From Actinomadura macrotermitis (GTDB lineage: Bacteria > Actinomycetota > Actinomycetes > Streptosporangiales > Streptosporangiaceae): a stretch of 64,000 nt of DNA. The position numbers were made by a program, and so were the translations under genes. The stretch covers positions 1,798,001-1,862,000 of the forward strand of contig NZ_WEGH01000001.1 of the NCBI RefSeq assembly GCF_009604375.1. The letters run 5' to 3'. Below the pieces are notes generated by a model. It did no database searches. It saw nothing but the letters and a program-made list of their open reading frames with translations, and was not told the origin of the DNA. This document shows, in pieces, positions 49,409 through 58,051 of the stretch; position 1 is the stretch's first letter, and every line of letters begins with the position of its first letter.

Positions 49409-50827
49409 TCAGCGCCGCCTGGGAATCGTCATCGTGAACGTGGCGCCGCCGCCGGGGGTCTCCGTCAGGACGAGCCGGCCGCCGTGCGCCTCGGTGATCG
49501 CCCGCGCGATGGCGAGGCCCAGCCCGGACCCGTCCGACGTCCGCGACCGGTCGGCGCGGTAGAGGCGGTCGAAGACGTGCGGGACGTCCGGCGCGGCGAT
49601 CCCCGGCCCGGTGTCGGCGACCGCCACGACCGCGGCGCCGCCGTCCGAGCCGACGCGCACGGTGACCCTCGTGCCCTCGGGGGTGTGCCGGACGGCGTTG
49701 TCCAGCAGGTTGCGGACCACCTGGCGCAGCCGCAGCGCGTCCCCGGCGACGACGACCGGCTCGAACAGCTCCTCCCCCGGGTCCAGGCCGGTGAGCGTGA
49801 CGCGGCGCCCCGGATGCCGCAGATGGACGTCGCGGACCAGGTCGGCCGCCAGCTCCAGCAGGTCGACCGGGGCCTGCCCGGCCGGGCGCTGCTCGTCCAG
49901 GCGGGCCAGCAGGAGCAGGTCGTCGACGAGGACGCCCATCCTGGCGGCCTCGTCCTCGATGCGCCGCAGGGCGTCTCCGGGCGAGCCGCCCCGGCGGGCC
50001 AGCTCGGCGAACCCGCGGATCGAGGTGAGCGGGGTGCGCAGCTCGTGGGAGGCGTCGGCCAGGAACCGCCGCATCCGCGCCTCGGACGCCTTGCGCGCGT
50101 TGATCTCGCGCTCGACCGTGCCGAGCATCGTGTTGACCGCCCGCCCGAGCCGCCCCGGCTCGGTGTGCGGGTCGGCGCCCGCGACCCGGCGCGTGTAGTC
50201 CCCCGCGGCGATCTCGCCCGCGGTGACCGCCATTCGCGACAGCGGGCGCAGCCCCACCCCGGCCAGGAACCGCGCGAGCAGGCTCAGCGTGGCCAGGACC
50301 ACGGCCATGACGACGGCGTCGATCACCAGCAGGCCCTGGAAGGTGTCGTCCACCAGGGCCAGCGACGAGGCGGCGGCCACCAGCGCGCCCGCGTCGCCGC
50401 GCACGACCTGGACCCGCCAGCGGGCGCTGCCGCCCTTGCCCGGCACGGTGAAGGCGCCGCCGCCGGCGCGGCGGTCCAGGGCGGCCCGGCCCGGCAGGTC
50501 CGGGCCGGGGAGGTCCGCGCCCTCGGGGACCACCGGATCGGCGCGCCCGCCCTCCACGAGGTAGATGCGCAGGTTCTCCCCGTCCAGCCCCGGCACCTGC
50601 CTGGGAGCGGCGTTCCGCAAGACGCCCCGCAGCAGCCGGAGCCGGTCGACGTTCTGGCTCAGCGGCCCCTCGGTCATCTGGGACAGCCGCCGGTCGACCT
50701 GACCGACCAGGTAGTGCCGCAGCAGGAGCAGACCGGCGGTGTTGGCCGCCAGCAGGCCGGCCGCCGACAGCAGCGTGGCCATCAGGGCGAGGCGGGAGCG
50801 CAGCGACCAGTGGGCGGGCCGCCTCAC
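49409..50827 (-). CDS. Sensor histidine kinase
   Basis: 472 aa from a GTG at 50827. Two membrane helices (about 9-35 and 170-195) flank an extracellular sensor of about 130 residues. HAMP linker (about 196-250), H-box FLADASHELRTPLTSIRGFAELA (His about 259), N-box LRQVVRNLLDNAVRHTPEG, G-boxes ADTGPGIA and SGLGLAIARAIT. It autophosphorylates and passes phosphate to the regulator, whose stop it overlaps by four bases (GTGA). Signal unknown; the operon suggests envelope stress or an antimicrobial. Confidence 0.94.
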   Translation of the reverse strand: MRRPAHWSLRSRLALMATLLSAAGLLAANTAGLLLLRHYLVGQVDRRLSQMTEGPLSQNVDRLRLLRGVLRNAAPRQVPGLDGENLRIYLVEGGRADPVVPEGADLPGPDLPGRAALDRRAGGGAFTVPGKGGSARWRVQVVRGDAGALVAAASSLALVDDTFQGLLVIDAVVMAVVLATLSLLARFLAGVGLRPLSRMAVTAGEIAAGDYTRRVAGADPHTEPGRLGRAVNTMLGTVEREINARKASEARMRRFLADASHELRTPLTSIRGFAELARRGGSPGDALRRIEDEAARMGVLVDDLLLLARLDEQRPAGQAPVDLLELAADLVRDVHLRHPGRRVTLTGLDPGEELFEPVVVAGDALRLRQVVRNLLDNAVRHTPEGTRVTVRVGSDGGAAVVAVADTGPGIAAPDVPHVFDRLYRADRSRTSDGSGLGLAIARAITEAHGGRLVLTETPGGGATFTMTIPRRR

Positions 50828-51510
50828 CGCGCCGTCCTCAGGCTGTAGCCGACGCCGCGCAGCGTGTGGATGAGCGGCGGGCCCTGCGCGTCGATCTTCT
50901 TGCGCAGGTAGTAGACGTAGGTCTCCACGATCCGGCCGTCCCCGGCGAAGTCGTAGTTCCAGACCCGGTCGAGGATCTGGGCCTTGCTGACGACGCGGCC
51001 GGCGTTCTCCATCAGGTACCGCAGCAGCCTGAACTCGGTCGGCGCCAGCTCGATGCGCCGGCCGGCCCGCCTGACCTCGTGCGCGTCCTCGTCCAGCTCC
51101 AGGTCGGCGTAGCGCAGGCGGGCGGCGGGCCGCTCGCCGCCGGTCCGGCGCAGCACGGCCCGGATGCGCAGGACGACCTCCTCCAGGCTGAAGGGCTTGG
51201 CCACGTAGTCGTCGCCGCCTGCGGTCAGCCCCGCGATCCGGTCCTCGACGGCGTCGCGCGCGGTCAGGAACACGATCGGCATGTCCCGGCCGGCCGCGCG
51301 CAGCCGCCGCGCCACCTCGAACCCGTCGAGGTCGGGCAGCATCACGTCGAGGACGACCAGCGCGGGCGCCGTCTCGCGCGCGGCCGCCACGGCCGCGCCG
51401 CCCGACGCCGCCGTGGCCACCTCGTACCCGACCAGGCGCAGCGTCTGCGCCAGCAGGTCCCGGATGTTCGGTTCGTCGTCGACCACCAGGATCCGCGCCG
51501 TCTCGCCCAT
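50824..51510 (-). CDS. OmpR/PhoB-type response regulator
   Basis: 228 aa. Receiver domain with VVDDEP, phospho-Asp in LVVLDVMLPDLDGF (about 55), LTARDA and YVAKPF (Lys about 105). C-terminal winged helix: RIELAPTEFRLLRYLMENAGRVVSKAQILDRVWNYDFAGDGRIVETYVYYLRKKI. First gene of the kinase/transporter operon. The divergent SGNH gene begins 105 bases away. Confidence 0.95.
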   Translation of the reverse strand: MGETARILVVDDEPNIRDLLAQTLRLVGYEVATAASGGAAVAAARETAPALVVLDVMLPDLDGFEVARRLRAAGRDMPIVFLTARDAVEDRIAGLTAGGDDYVAKPFSLEEVVLRIRAVLRRTGGERPAARLRYADLELDEDAHEVRRAGRRIELAPTEFRLLRYLMENAGRVVSKAQILDRVWNYDFAGDGRIVETYVYYLRKKIDAQGPPLIHTLRGVGYSLRTAR

Positions 51511-51550
51511 CCCACCAGGGATATCCCACGAACCTCGGAATCGGCTCAGA

Positions 51551-51615
51551 GCCGGCCCGGTTCGTTGTCACCGGGCGCGTAGAAGGCCGAACAGTAAATA
51601 GATACCTTTGTTTGT
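51551..51615 (+). promoter_or_regulatory. Shared promoter/operator block, copy B (SGNH hydrolase)
   Basis: GCCGGCCCG, TGTCACCGGGCGC, GTAG and TAAATAGATAC-x-TT-x-GT (51595-51611) match copy A at 44880-44940 in order and near-identical spacing. Here the AT-rich core runs into the ATG at 51616 with no ribosome site, so the message is probably leaderless or nearly so. Confidence 0.75.
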
Positions 51616-52431
51616 ATGAGACGTGCCGCCGCCCTTCTCGCCCTGGCCACATCCCTCTTCGCGGCGCCCGCCGCCGTCGCCGAGCCGCCGCCCACCTACT
51701 ACCTGGCGCTCGGCGACTCGGGCGCGGTCGGCGCCCAGGCCGGCCGCGGGCCCACCGACGAGGGCTACACCGACGTCCTGCACGCCGCGCTGAAGAAGCG
51801 CCACCCCGGGCTTCGACTGGTGAAACTCGGCTGCCCCGGCGAGACGACCGGCACGATGCTGCGCGGCGGCATCTGCCACTACACCGCCGGCTCCCAGATG
51901 AACGCCGCGCTCGCCTTCATCAAGGAGCATCCGGGCCAGGTCCGGTACGTCACCCTGAGCATCGGGGTCAACAACACCAACTGCTTCCTGAAGGGCGACG
52001 TCGTCTGCGGCCTGCTCGGCGCCGGCACTCTGCTCACCGAACTGCCGCAGATCACCGGCGGGCTGCGGAAGGCAGGCGGCGAGACCCCGCAGTACGCGTC
52101 GATGACCTACTACGACCCCGGCCTGGCCTCCTGGGCGACCGGCGGCGACGTCGGCAAGGCCGTCGCCGTCGCCTCGGTGCCGGTGGTGGACGCGTTCAAC
52201 GCCGTGCAGCAGACCGCCGCCCTGGCCAACGGGTTCAAGGTCGCCGACGTCAACGCCGCCTTCGCCACGCACGACTTCTCGACCCAGGTGTCGGTGGCGC
52301 CCTACGGCACCGTCCCGCTGAACGTCGCGCGGATCTGCACCTGGACCTCCCAGTGCTCCCTCGGCGACGGCCACGCCAACACCGCCGGATACCGGCAGAT
52401 GGCCGGCGCCTTCCGGCGCGTCCTGTCCTAG
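51616..52431 (+). CDS. Secreted SGNH/GDSL esterase
   Basis: 271 aa. Signal peptide about 1-22 (RRAAALLALATSLFAAPAAVA). SGNH blocks: YLALGDSGAVGAQ (Ser about 34), KLGCPGETTGTM (Gly), TLSIGVNNTN (Asn), and DGHANTAGYRQMA (Asp-x-His about 253-255). Cys pairs suggest disulfides. It resembles secreted actinobacterial lipases of the GDSL class. Promoter block shared with the lipase at 44970. Followed after 10 bases by a Tat-exported peptidase gene. Confidence 0.9.
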   Translation: MRRAAALLALATSLFAAPAAVAEPPPTYYLALGDSGAVGAQAGRGPTDEGYTDVLHAALKKRHPGLRLVKLGCPGETTGTMLRGGICHYTAGSQMNAALAFIKEHPGQVRYVTLSIGVNNTNCFLKGDVVCGLLGAGTLLTELPQITGGLRKAGGETPQYASMTYYDPGLASWATGGDVGKAVAVASVPVVDAFNAVQQTAALANGFKVADVNAAFATHDFSTQVSVAPYGTVPLNVARICTWTSQCSLGDGHANTAGYRQMAGAFRRVLS

Positions 52432-52441
52432 GAGGGACCCG

Positions 52442-54016
52442 ATGCCTGCCCCGCTCACCCGCCGCACCGTCCTGGCCGGCGGAGCCGCCCTGGCCGCCGG
52501 GGCCCGGCTCACGCCGCCGGCCGCGGCGTCCGGCCCGGCCTGGCCGGACGCCGTGCTGACCGGCGACGCGACCGTCCGCGTCGACCCGGCCCGGTTCATG
52601 CCCTGGGAGCAGATCCACGCCTGGCAGGAGGCCGCCGACGACATCGGCCTGCGCGCCACCGCCACCCGGGCGCACCACGCCTACGTCGACGGTCTGGCCG
52701 AGCGCATGGAACGCGTCGGCATCCGCGGCGTCCAGGCCGACCAGGTCCCGCTGGCCCGCTGGGAGCCCTCCGAGTGGGGGCTCGACGTCGTCGGCGGGCC
52801 GGACGCGGGTCCCGCCGAGGTCGCCTGGTACGTGCCCTACTCCGGCGGCACCGGCCCCGGCGGCGTCACCGCCGCGCTGTCGGCCGAGCCCCGCAGCGGC
52901 ACGATCGGCCTGGTCACCGTCAGGCCGCCGCAGATCCCCTACCTGCTGATGGACCTCATCGACTGGGACGCGCCCTGGCAGCCCCGGCACGCCGACGGCT
53001 ACGACCCCACCGACGTCTACGACCGGCCCTGGTTCGGCGGCATCGCGGCCAAGAACGCCCTGGACGAGCACAAGAAGGCCGGCGCGCTCGGCCTGGTCAT
53101 CGTCCTGGACCTGCCCCGCGAGGTGGCCCGCGGCCAGTACCTGCCCTACGACGGGATCGTCCACGGCATCCCCGCCGTGATCGTCGACCGCGCCACCGGG
53201 GCGCGGCTGGCGAAGGTCGCCGCGGCCGGCGGCCAGGTCCGGCTGCGGCTCCAGGCGGCGGTCCGGCAGGTGACGACGCCGAACCTGTACGGGATCATCC
53301 CCGGCGCGTCCGACGAGCTGGTGCTGCTGCACTCGCACACCGACGGCACCAACGGGCTGGAGGAGAACGGCCCCGAGGCCGTCCTGGCGATGGCGCAGTA
53401 CCTGGCCAGGATCCCCGCGCGGCAGCTGCCGCGCTCGGTCCTGGTCGTGCTGGCCACCGGGCACATGGCCGGGACGATCGGCACCGACACGTTCCTGCGC
53501 CGGCACGCCGGCGACCTGGTCGCCCGCACCGCCGCCGCGGTCAGCCTGGAGCACCTGGGCGCCCGCCCCTGGCTGCCCGGCCCCGACGGCGACCACCGCA
53601 TCGGCCCCGGCTACGAGACGGGCATCTGCTTCGCCTCCCCGCACCCCGCCATGATCGCCGCCGCGCGGCGGGCCCGGCTGCGCTCGCGGACCGGGGACGC
53701 CCGGGTCATGCGGCCCTTCATGCCCGACATCCGCGGCGAGTCCCCCAGCGGGTTCTGGTGGCCGGGCGACGGCGAGGGCCTGTGGCGGATCGCCGGGCTG
53801 CCCTCGGTCCAGTTCATCAGCGGCCCCGCCTACCTGCTGAACGCCGGGATGCCGGCGATGCGGTTCATCGACACCCACGCCGTGCGCCGCCAGGCCATCG
53901 CCTTCACCGACGCCGTCCTCGAACTGGCCCGCACCCCGACGATCGGGCTCCGCAGGCGCCGCCTCGACGATCCCTCGACCGTCCTGGACGTGCTGCGCCG
54001 CTTCGGCCTCCCCTAG
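52442..54016 (+). CDS. Tat-exported M28-like peptidase with PA-type insert
   Basis: 524 aa. Twin-arginine signal LTRRTVLAGGAALAAGARL at the N-terminus. A PA-like insert (about 120-275) with AKNALDEHKKAGALGLVIVLD. The metal-binding region has LLHSHTDGTNGLEENGPEAVLAMAQYLA (His-x-Asp and Glu-Glu, about 296-323), LVVLATGHMAG, SLEHLG (about 361) and FIDTHAVRRQ (His about 478). These follow the M28 aminopeptidase pattern, though the family is divergent. GGAGG lies 6 bases before the ATG. Probably cotranscribed with the SGNH gene. Confidence 0.82.
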   Translation: MPAPLTRRTVLAGGAALAAGARLTPPAAASGPAWPDAVLTGDATVRVDPARFMPWEQIHAWQEAADDIGLRATATRAHHAYVDGLAERMERVGIRGVQADQVPLARWEPSEWGLDVVGGPDAGPAEVAWYVPYSGGTGPGGVTAALSAEPRSGTIGLVTVRPPQIPYLLMDLIDWDAPWQPRHADGYDPTDVYDRPWFGGIAAKNALDEHKKAGALGLVIVLDLPREVARGQYLPYDGIVHGIPAVIVDRATGARLAKVAAAGGQVRLRLQAAVRQVTTPNLYGIIPGASDELVLLHSHTDGTNGLEENGPEAVLAMAQYLARIPARQLPRSVLVVLATGHMAGTIGTDTFLRRHAGDLVARTAAAVSLEHLGARPWLPGPDGDHRIGPGYETGICFASPHPAMIAAARRARLRSRTGDARVMRPFMPDIRGESPSGFWWPGDGEGLWRIAGLPSVQFISGPAYLLNAGMPAMRFIDTHAVRRQAIAFTDAVLELARTPTIGLRRRRLDDPSTVLDVLRRFGLP

Positions 54017-54049
54017 CGCCGCTATTTTGTCCGGGTGCAGGGGACAGGG

Positions 54050-55624
54050 ATGAACACGGCGGACCTGGACATGTGGGAGCGGGTCCGCCGGTACGCGGTG
54101 CCCCGCTCGATGATCGAGCGCGCCGCCGAGCGGCGCGCGGCCGGGGACTGGCGCGGCGCGTGCGAGGCGGCCGGGATCAGGGTGCACCTCCGGCTGGGCC
54201 GCATACGGCGGAACCACGGCCGGGAGATCGCGGAGGCGGTGGAGGAGGACCTGCTCCACCTGGTGCCCGACCTCGTGCGCTGGCACCTGCCCCGCCGGCG
54301 GACGGCGGGCAGGTACGGCGGGCGCGGCCTGGTCGACCCCTACCATCAGCTCGCCCTGGCGGCGTACCCGCAGGACGGGGCCAGGAAGAGTCTCTGGCTG
54401 AGCGCCCCCCGGCCGCCGCGGGAGTCCTGGCGGCTGACCCTCGCCTTCGGCGGCGGGGTCACGAACCGGGACTGGTCGGGCCTGCGCTGCCTGTGGGACG
54501 ACCGCCGCACCGCCGGCCTGCTCGCCCTCGAAGGCGGCCGCGACCGCGCCCCGTTCTTCGAGCCCGACGGCCGCGTCCGGGACGCGGGCCTGCTGCCCCG
54601 CGGCGACCCGGGCCCGGCCGACCCGGCGGCGCGGGCCGAGTGGATCACCCTGCTCCAGGAGCAGGGCCGGCTGGACGAGGCCGCCACCGCCGTGGCCGGC
54701 CTGGCCGGCATCCTCGCGGCCGACGTCGCGACCGCGAAGGGCTGGTTCCGCGCGGTCCCCTGGGCGGCGCACAAGCTCGGCCCCGCCCTGGTCCGGCTGC
54801 TGGAGGCGGAGCCGTCCGGCCGGCTCAGGCTGGGTTACTCCACGGACCATCACGGCCCCACGGTCTCCCTCGCCGAGGACGGCGGCCTGCGGTTCGCCGA
54901 GTACGACCGGCGCACGCCGGAGGTGGCCACCGCCTGGTGGCACGCCTCGCCCGACCTCGCGCTCGTCCGGGCCGGCCGGCTCACCCCCGAGGACCTGCAC
55001 CCCCTGGTGAGCCGGACCCTGTTCCCCGCGCGGGCCGTGCCCGAAGGCCCGACCGGGCCGCGCCCGCCGCGTCCGCCCGTCCCCGCCAAGATCCGCTGCC
55101 GGGGCGAAACGCACGAGGTCTGGTTCGAGAACGGCGAGCTGCGCACTCCCGGCCACACGGCGCAGGAGCGCCAGCGCGAGGACGCGCTGGCGGCCTTCGG
55201 CGGCACCGTCACCGGGTGCTTCGCCGTCCCGCGCGTCTGGGACGACGTGCGCAACCCCGTCCCGCGCGAGCTGCAGGAGCAGTGCGAGGAGCTGTTCTCC
55301 CGCATGGAGCACGGCGACGCCGAGGGCGTCCTGCGCATGCTGGAACTCGGCCACGACCCGGCCGCCCGCTACGCCCCGCCCCACGTCCCGCACGGTGAGG
55401 CCCCGTCCGGGATGTACCCCCGTCGGGCCAATCCCTTCCTGCCCGCTCCGGTCCCCTACCGCCACCTCGCCTTGGCCGACCTGCTCCCCATGCACCTCGC
55501 CCTGCACAAGTGGCCGCCGTCCTTCCGGCCGCTGGCCGCGGCCCTGGGCGTCCGGCCGCCCCTGGTCAGGGGGCCTCAGGGCGCGGGGGTGCGCGGCCAG
55601 GACGGCGGCGGCAGCTCCGGTTGA
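54050..55624 (+). CDS. Unrecognised protein, shorter paralogue of 37564-39534
   Basis: 524 aa; the ATG at 54050 follows AGGGGACAGGG. Conserved blocks shared with the gene at 37564: DMWERVRRYAVP...IERAAERRAAGDWRGACEAAG (about 8-42), FFEPDGRVRDAGLLPR, RAEWITLLQE, RCRGETHEVWFENGELRT (about 352-369), GCFAVPRVW, HGDAEGVLRMLELGHDP (about 425-441). The last 100 residues differ, and the 200-residue C-terminus of the other copy is missing. Function unknown. Its 3' end overlaps the convergent YibE/F gene by 49 bases. Confidence 0.75.
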   Translation: MNTADLDMWERVRRYAVPRSMIERAAERRAAGDWRGACEAAGIRVHLRLGRIRRNHGREIAEAVEEDLLHLVPDLVRWHLPRRRTAGRYGGRGLVDPYHQLALAAYPQDGARKSLWLSAPRPPRESWRLTLAFGGGVTNRDWSGLRCLWDDRRTAGLLALEGGRDRAPFFEPDGRVRDAGLLPRGDPGPADPAARAEWITLLQEQGRLDEAATAVAGLAGILAADVATAKGWFRAVPWAAHKLGPALVRLLEAEPSGRLRLGYSTDHHGPTVSLAEDGGLRFAEYDRRTPEVATAWWHASPDLALVRAGRLTPEDLHPLVSRTLFPARAVPEGPTGPRPPRPPVPAKIRCRGETHEVWFENGELRTPGHTAQERQREDALAAFGGTVTGCFAVPRVWDDVRNPVPRELQEQCEELFSRMEHGDAEGVLRMLELGHDPAARYAPPHVPHGEAPSGMYPRRANPFLPAPVPYRHLALADLLPMHLALHKWPPSFRPLAAALGVRPPLVRGPQGAGVRGQDGGGSSG

Positions 55625-56850
55625 GGCGCGGGGCGCCGGGGCTCGCCCGGCTCGGCGTCCTCGTCGCGGCCGCGGCTGCGGGCCAGCGCGGCCAGCGCGG
55701 TGGTGATCGGCACCGCGGCGATCAGGCCGAGGGTGCCGACGGCGCTGCGGACGATCTCGGTGGCGACCGCCGGGCCGGTCAGCACCTCCCCGAGCGGCTG
55801 CCGGCCGATGCTGAGCAGGAGCAGCAGCGGCAGCGACGCGCCCGCGTACGCCAGGATCACCGTGTTGATCACCGAGGCGATGTGCGCCCGGCCGACCCGG
55901 GCCGCGGCCTTGTACAGGCGGCCGAACCCGTAGGCGGGGTTGGCGTTCGCCAGCTCGGTGACGGTGGCGGCCTGGGTGACGGTGACGTCGTCCAGCACGC
56001 CGAGCGCGCCGATGATGACGCTGGCCATCAGCAGGCCCTGGCCGTTGATGCCGCGGCTGAGGTCCAGGTTCAGCGACGCCTCGTCGGTGATGCCCGACAG
56101 GTGCGTCAGCCTGATCGCCAGCACCGCCAGCACCCCGGTCAGGGTGAGGCTGGCGACCGTCCCGATGACCGCGATCGACGTCGGCAGCGTGAACCCGTGC
56201 GTCAGGTACAGCACCGTCAGCATGATCGCCGACGCGCAGACGATCGCGACCGGCAGCGGCGGCTCCCCGGCCAGGATCGCCGGGATCAGGAACTTCAGCA
56301 GCAGCGCGAACGTGACCGCCAGCCCGAGCAGCGCGGTCAGCCCGCGCAGCCGCCCGAACGCCACGACCGCCAGCGCGAACGCCGCCGCGACCAGCCACAG
56401 CGGGTTCGACCGGTCGTGGTCGGACAGCTGGTAGGGACTGCCGCCCTCGAACGCCTGGTCGGTGTGCAGCATCACCACCTTCTCGCCGGCCTTGAACACC
56501 GCCGTGCCCGGCCCGCTCGGCAGCGGGGACGTCACCACCTGCCCGGCCATGCTCCCCGAGGTCAGCCGCACCCGGGCCGTGCCGCAGCGGCGCGGATCCG
56601 TGGGCCCGGCCTCGGCGGCACCGGGCACCTCCACCGGCTTGGGGCACGGCTTGAGGTCGACGCCGGCGATCGTGCCGGTCACCTTCGTATAGGGCGCCTG
56701 CGTCTCCGGCACGTCGGGCGCGTCCGGCCACAGCCACAGCACCGCCGCCAGCGTGGCCACCGCGACGGGGACGATGACCGCCAGCACCGCGCCCCGCACC
56801 CCCCGCGGCGCCCGCCCGCCCGCCGTGCCGTGCGCATGACCTGCACCCAT
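55576..56850 (-). CDS. YibE/F family membrane protein
   Basis: 424 aa with about eight to nine membrane segments. An outer loop domain (about 50-145, TGTIAGVDLKPCPKPVE and AGEKVVMLHTDQAFEGG) follows the first helix. The family core is LTHGFTLPTSIAVIGTVASLTLTGVLAVLAIRLTHLSGITDEASL near 225-270 and IIGALGVLDDVTVTQAATV (about 280-298). YibE/F proteins are of unknown transport function. His-rich start (GAGHAHGTAGG) is minor. Divergent from the VanY-like gene. Confidence 0.9.
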   Translation of the reverse strand: MGAGHAHGTAGGRAPRGVRGAVLAVIVPVAVATLAAVLWLWPDAPDVPETQAPYTKVTGTIAGVDLKPCPKPVEVPGAAEAGPTDPRRCGTARVRLTSGSMAGQVVTSPLPSGPGTAVFKAGEKVVMLHTDQAFEGGSPYQLSDHDRSNPLWLVAAAFALAVVAFGRLRGLTALLGLAVTFALLLKFLIPAILAGEPPLPVAIVCASAIMLTVLYLTHGFTLPTSIAVIGTVASLTLTGVLAVLAIRLTHLSGITDEASLNLDLSRGINGQGLLMASVIIGALGVLDDVTVTQAATVTELANANPAYGFGRLYKAAARVGRAHIASVINTVILAYAGASLPLLLLLSIGRQPLGEVLTGPAVATEIVRSAVGTLGLIAAVPITTALAALARSRGRDEDAEPGEPRRPAPQPELPPPSWPRTPAP

Positions 56851-56967
56851 GCCCTGCCTCTCTGCCCGCCTGCCGGTCCACCAGTGTCCCAGCCGCCGGC
56901 GGGGCTATCGAAAACGTACACAGAACGCGATACGCCCTCGGAACACCCATTTCGCTGCAGTGGAGGG

Positions 56968-57522
56968 ATGGCACTCCACCGGACCATCGCACTGACCATC
57001 GCCGCACTGGGCCTGTCCGCCTGCGCCGCCGCACCGGACGCGGCCGCGCCCTCCCAGGCCGCCGCCGCCGTCCCGCCCCGCCCGCCGGCGCCCGAGGCCG
57101 ACGGCCGCGTCCACGGGAAGATCACTCCGGCCGACGTCCACCCGGCGATCACGAACCTGGACCCACGCCTGCGCAAGGCCCTCCGCCAGGCAGCCGCCGC
57201 AGCCTCCGCGGACGGCGTCGAAATCCACGTGACTTCGGGTTGGCGCAGCGCGGCCTACCAGCGCCGCCTGCTGCAAGAGGCCGCAACGAAATACGGCAGC
57301 CTCGAAGAGGCACGGCGCTTCGTGCTCCCCCCGGAGAAGTCAGCGCACGTGAAGGGCCGCGCCGTCGACATCGGCCCGCCCGCCGCCGCCGACTGGCTCG
57401 GCCGCCACGGCGCGACCTTCGGCCTCTGCCAGATCTACGCCAACGAGAAATGGCACTTCGAGCGGGCAACGACGCCCGGCGGCCACTGCCCAGAGAAGCT
57501 CCCCGACGCCACCGCCGGCTAG
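56968..57522 (+). CDS. VanY-type D-Ala-D-Ala carboxypeptidase, lipoprotein
   Basis: 184 aa. Lipobox LSAC (about 16-19), then a Pro/Ala linker. The M15/LAS metallopeptidase core has zinc ligands in SAHVKGRAVDIG (S-x-H-x2-G-x-x-x-D, about 124-135) and NEKWHFE (E-x2-H, about 160-166), plus SGWRSAAYQRRLL. It trims peptidoglycan stem peptides at the cell surface. Ribosome site GGAGGG is very close to the ATG, so a slightly different start is possible. Confidence 0.9.
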   Translation: MALHRTIALTIAALGLSACAAAPDAAAPSQAAAAVPPRPPAPEADGRVHGKITPADVHPAITNLDPRLRKALRQAAAAASADGVEIHVTSGWRSAAYQRRLLQEAATKYGSLEEARRFVLPPEKSAHVKGRAVDIGPPAAADWLGRHGATFGLCQIYANEKWHFERATTPGGHCPEKLPDATAG

Positions 57523-57594
57523 ACCGGGCCCGCCCGCGACCTCAGGAGCGCACGGGTATGCAGCCGCATCGCAAAGGGCTGAGAGACTCCCCGC

Positions 57595-58014
57595 ATGAAG
57601 CGTCTGCTGGTGGCCACGGGCGCGCTCGCCTTGGTGGTGCTCGCCGTCCTCGGGTATCGCGCCATGACGCGTCCGGTGCACGAGTACCAGCCGCCCGGCC
57701 GCCTGGTGACCTACACGGTCGGCGGGATCGACCATCGCAGCATCGACGTCGACCGGGACGGCACGGTTCACAACGGCGCGGTGACGTTGCGCCTGCCCCC
57801 GCCGGAGCTGGCCGCCCTGCGCCACGACCTGGACCGGATCGGCACCTGGTGCCGCCCACCGGCCGAACCGTCACATCCGGACGAGATGTACTACTCCCTG
57901 ACCTATCGCGGAAAGCTGGGCAGCTGCCGGTCCGTGCCCGGCGACTGGAAACCGGCGGTGGACCGCCTTGACCGGCTGATGCGCCGGTCCGCCGAGATCA
58001 AGCCGCGCTCCTGA
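57595..58014 (+). CDS. Small exported or anchored protein
   Basis: 139 aa. One N-terminal hydrophobic segment (LLVATGALALVVLAVLGYRAM) without a clear cleavage site, then a compact domain: LVTYTVGGIDHRSIDVDRDGTVHNGAVTLRLPPPELAALRHDLDRIGTW and two Cys (CRPP, SCRS) that could pair. I recognise no family. Its stop lies inside the palindromic terminator at 58013. Confidence 0.7.
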   Translation: MKRLLVATGALALVVLAVLGYRAMTRPVHEYQPPGRLVTYTVGGIDHRSIDVDRDGTVHNGAVTLRLPPPELAALRHDLDRIGTWCRPPAEPSHPDEMYYSLTYRGKLGSCRSVPGDWKPAVDRLDRLMRRSAEIKPRS

Positions 58015-58046
58015 GGCCGGGTCCGGAACGTTCCGGACCCGGCCTC
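58013..58046. terminator. 34 bp perfect palindrome, bidirectional terminator
   Basis: GAGGCCGGGTCCGGAAC and its exact complement, with no loop bases, overlap the stop codon of the gene ending at 58014. The convergent LOG gene stops 5 bases beyond. Confidence 0.75.
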
Positions 58047-58051
58047 GGGGG

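Noticed and set aside
52250-57034. A 1594-codon minus-strand frame
   Set aside because: It is antisense to the SGNH, M28 and paralogue genes and out of frame with YibE/F. Composition is Arg/Gly/Pro-rich without motifs.
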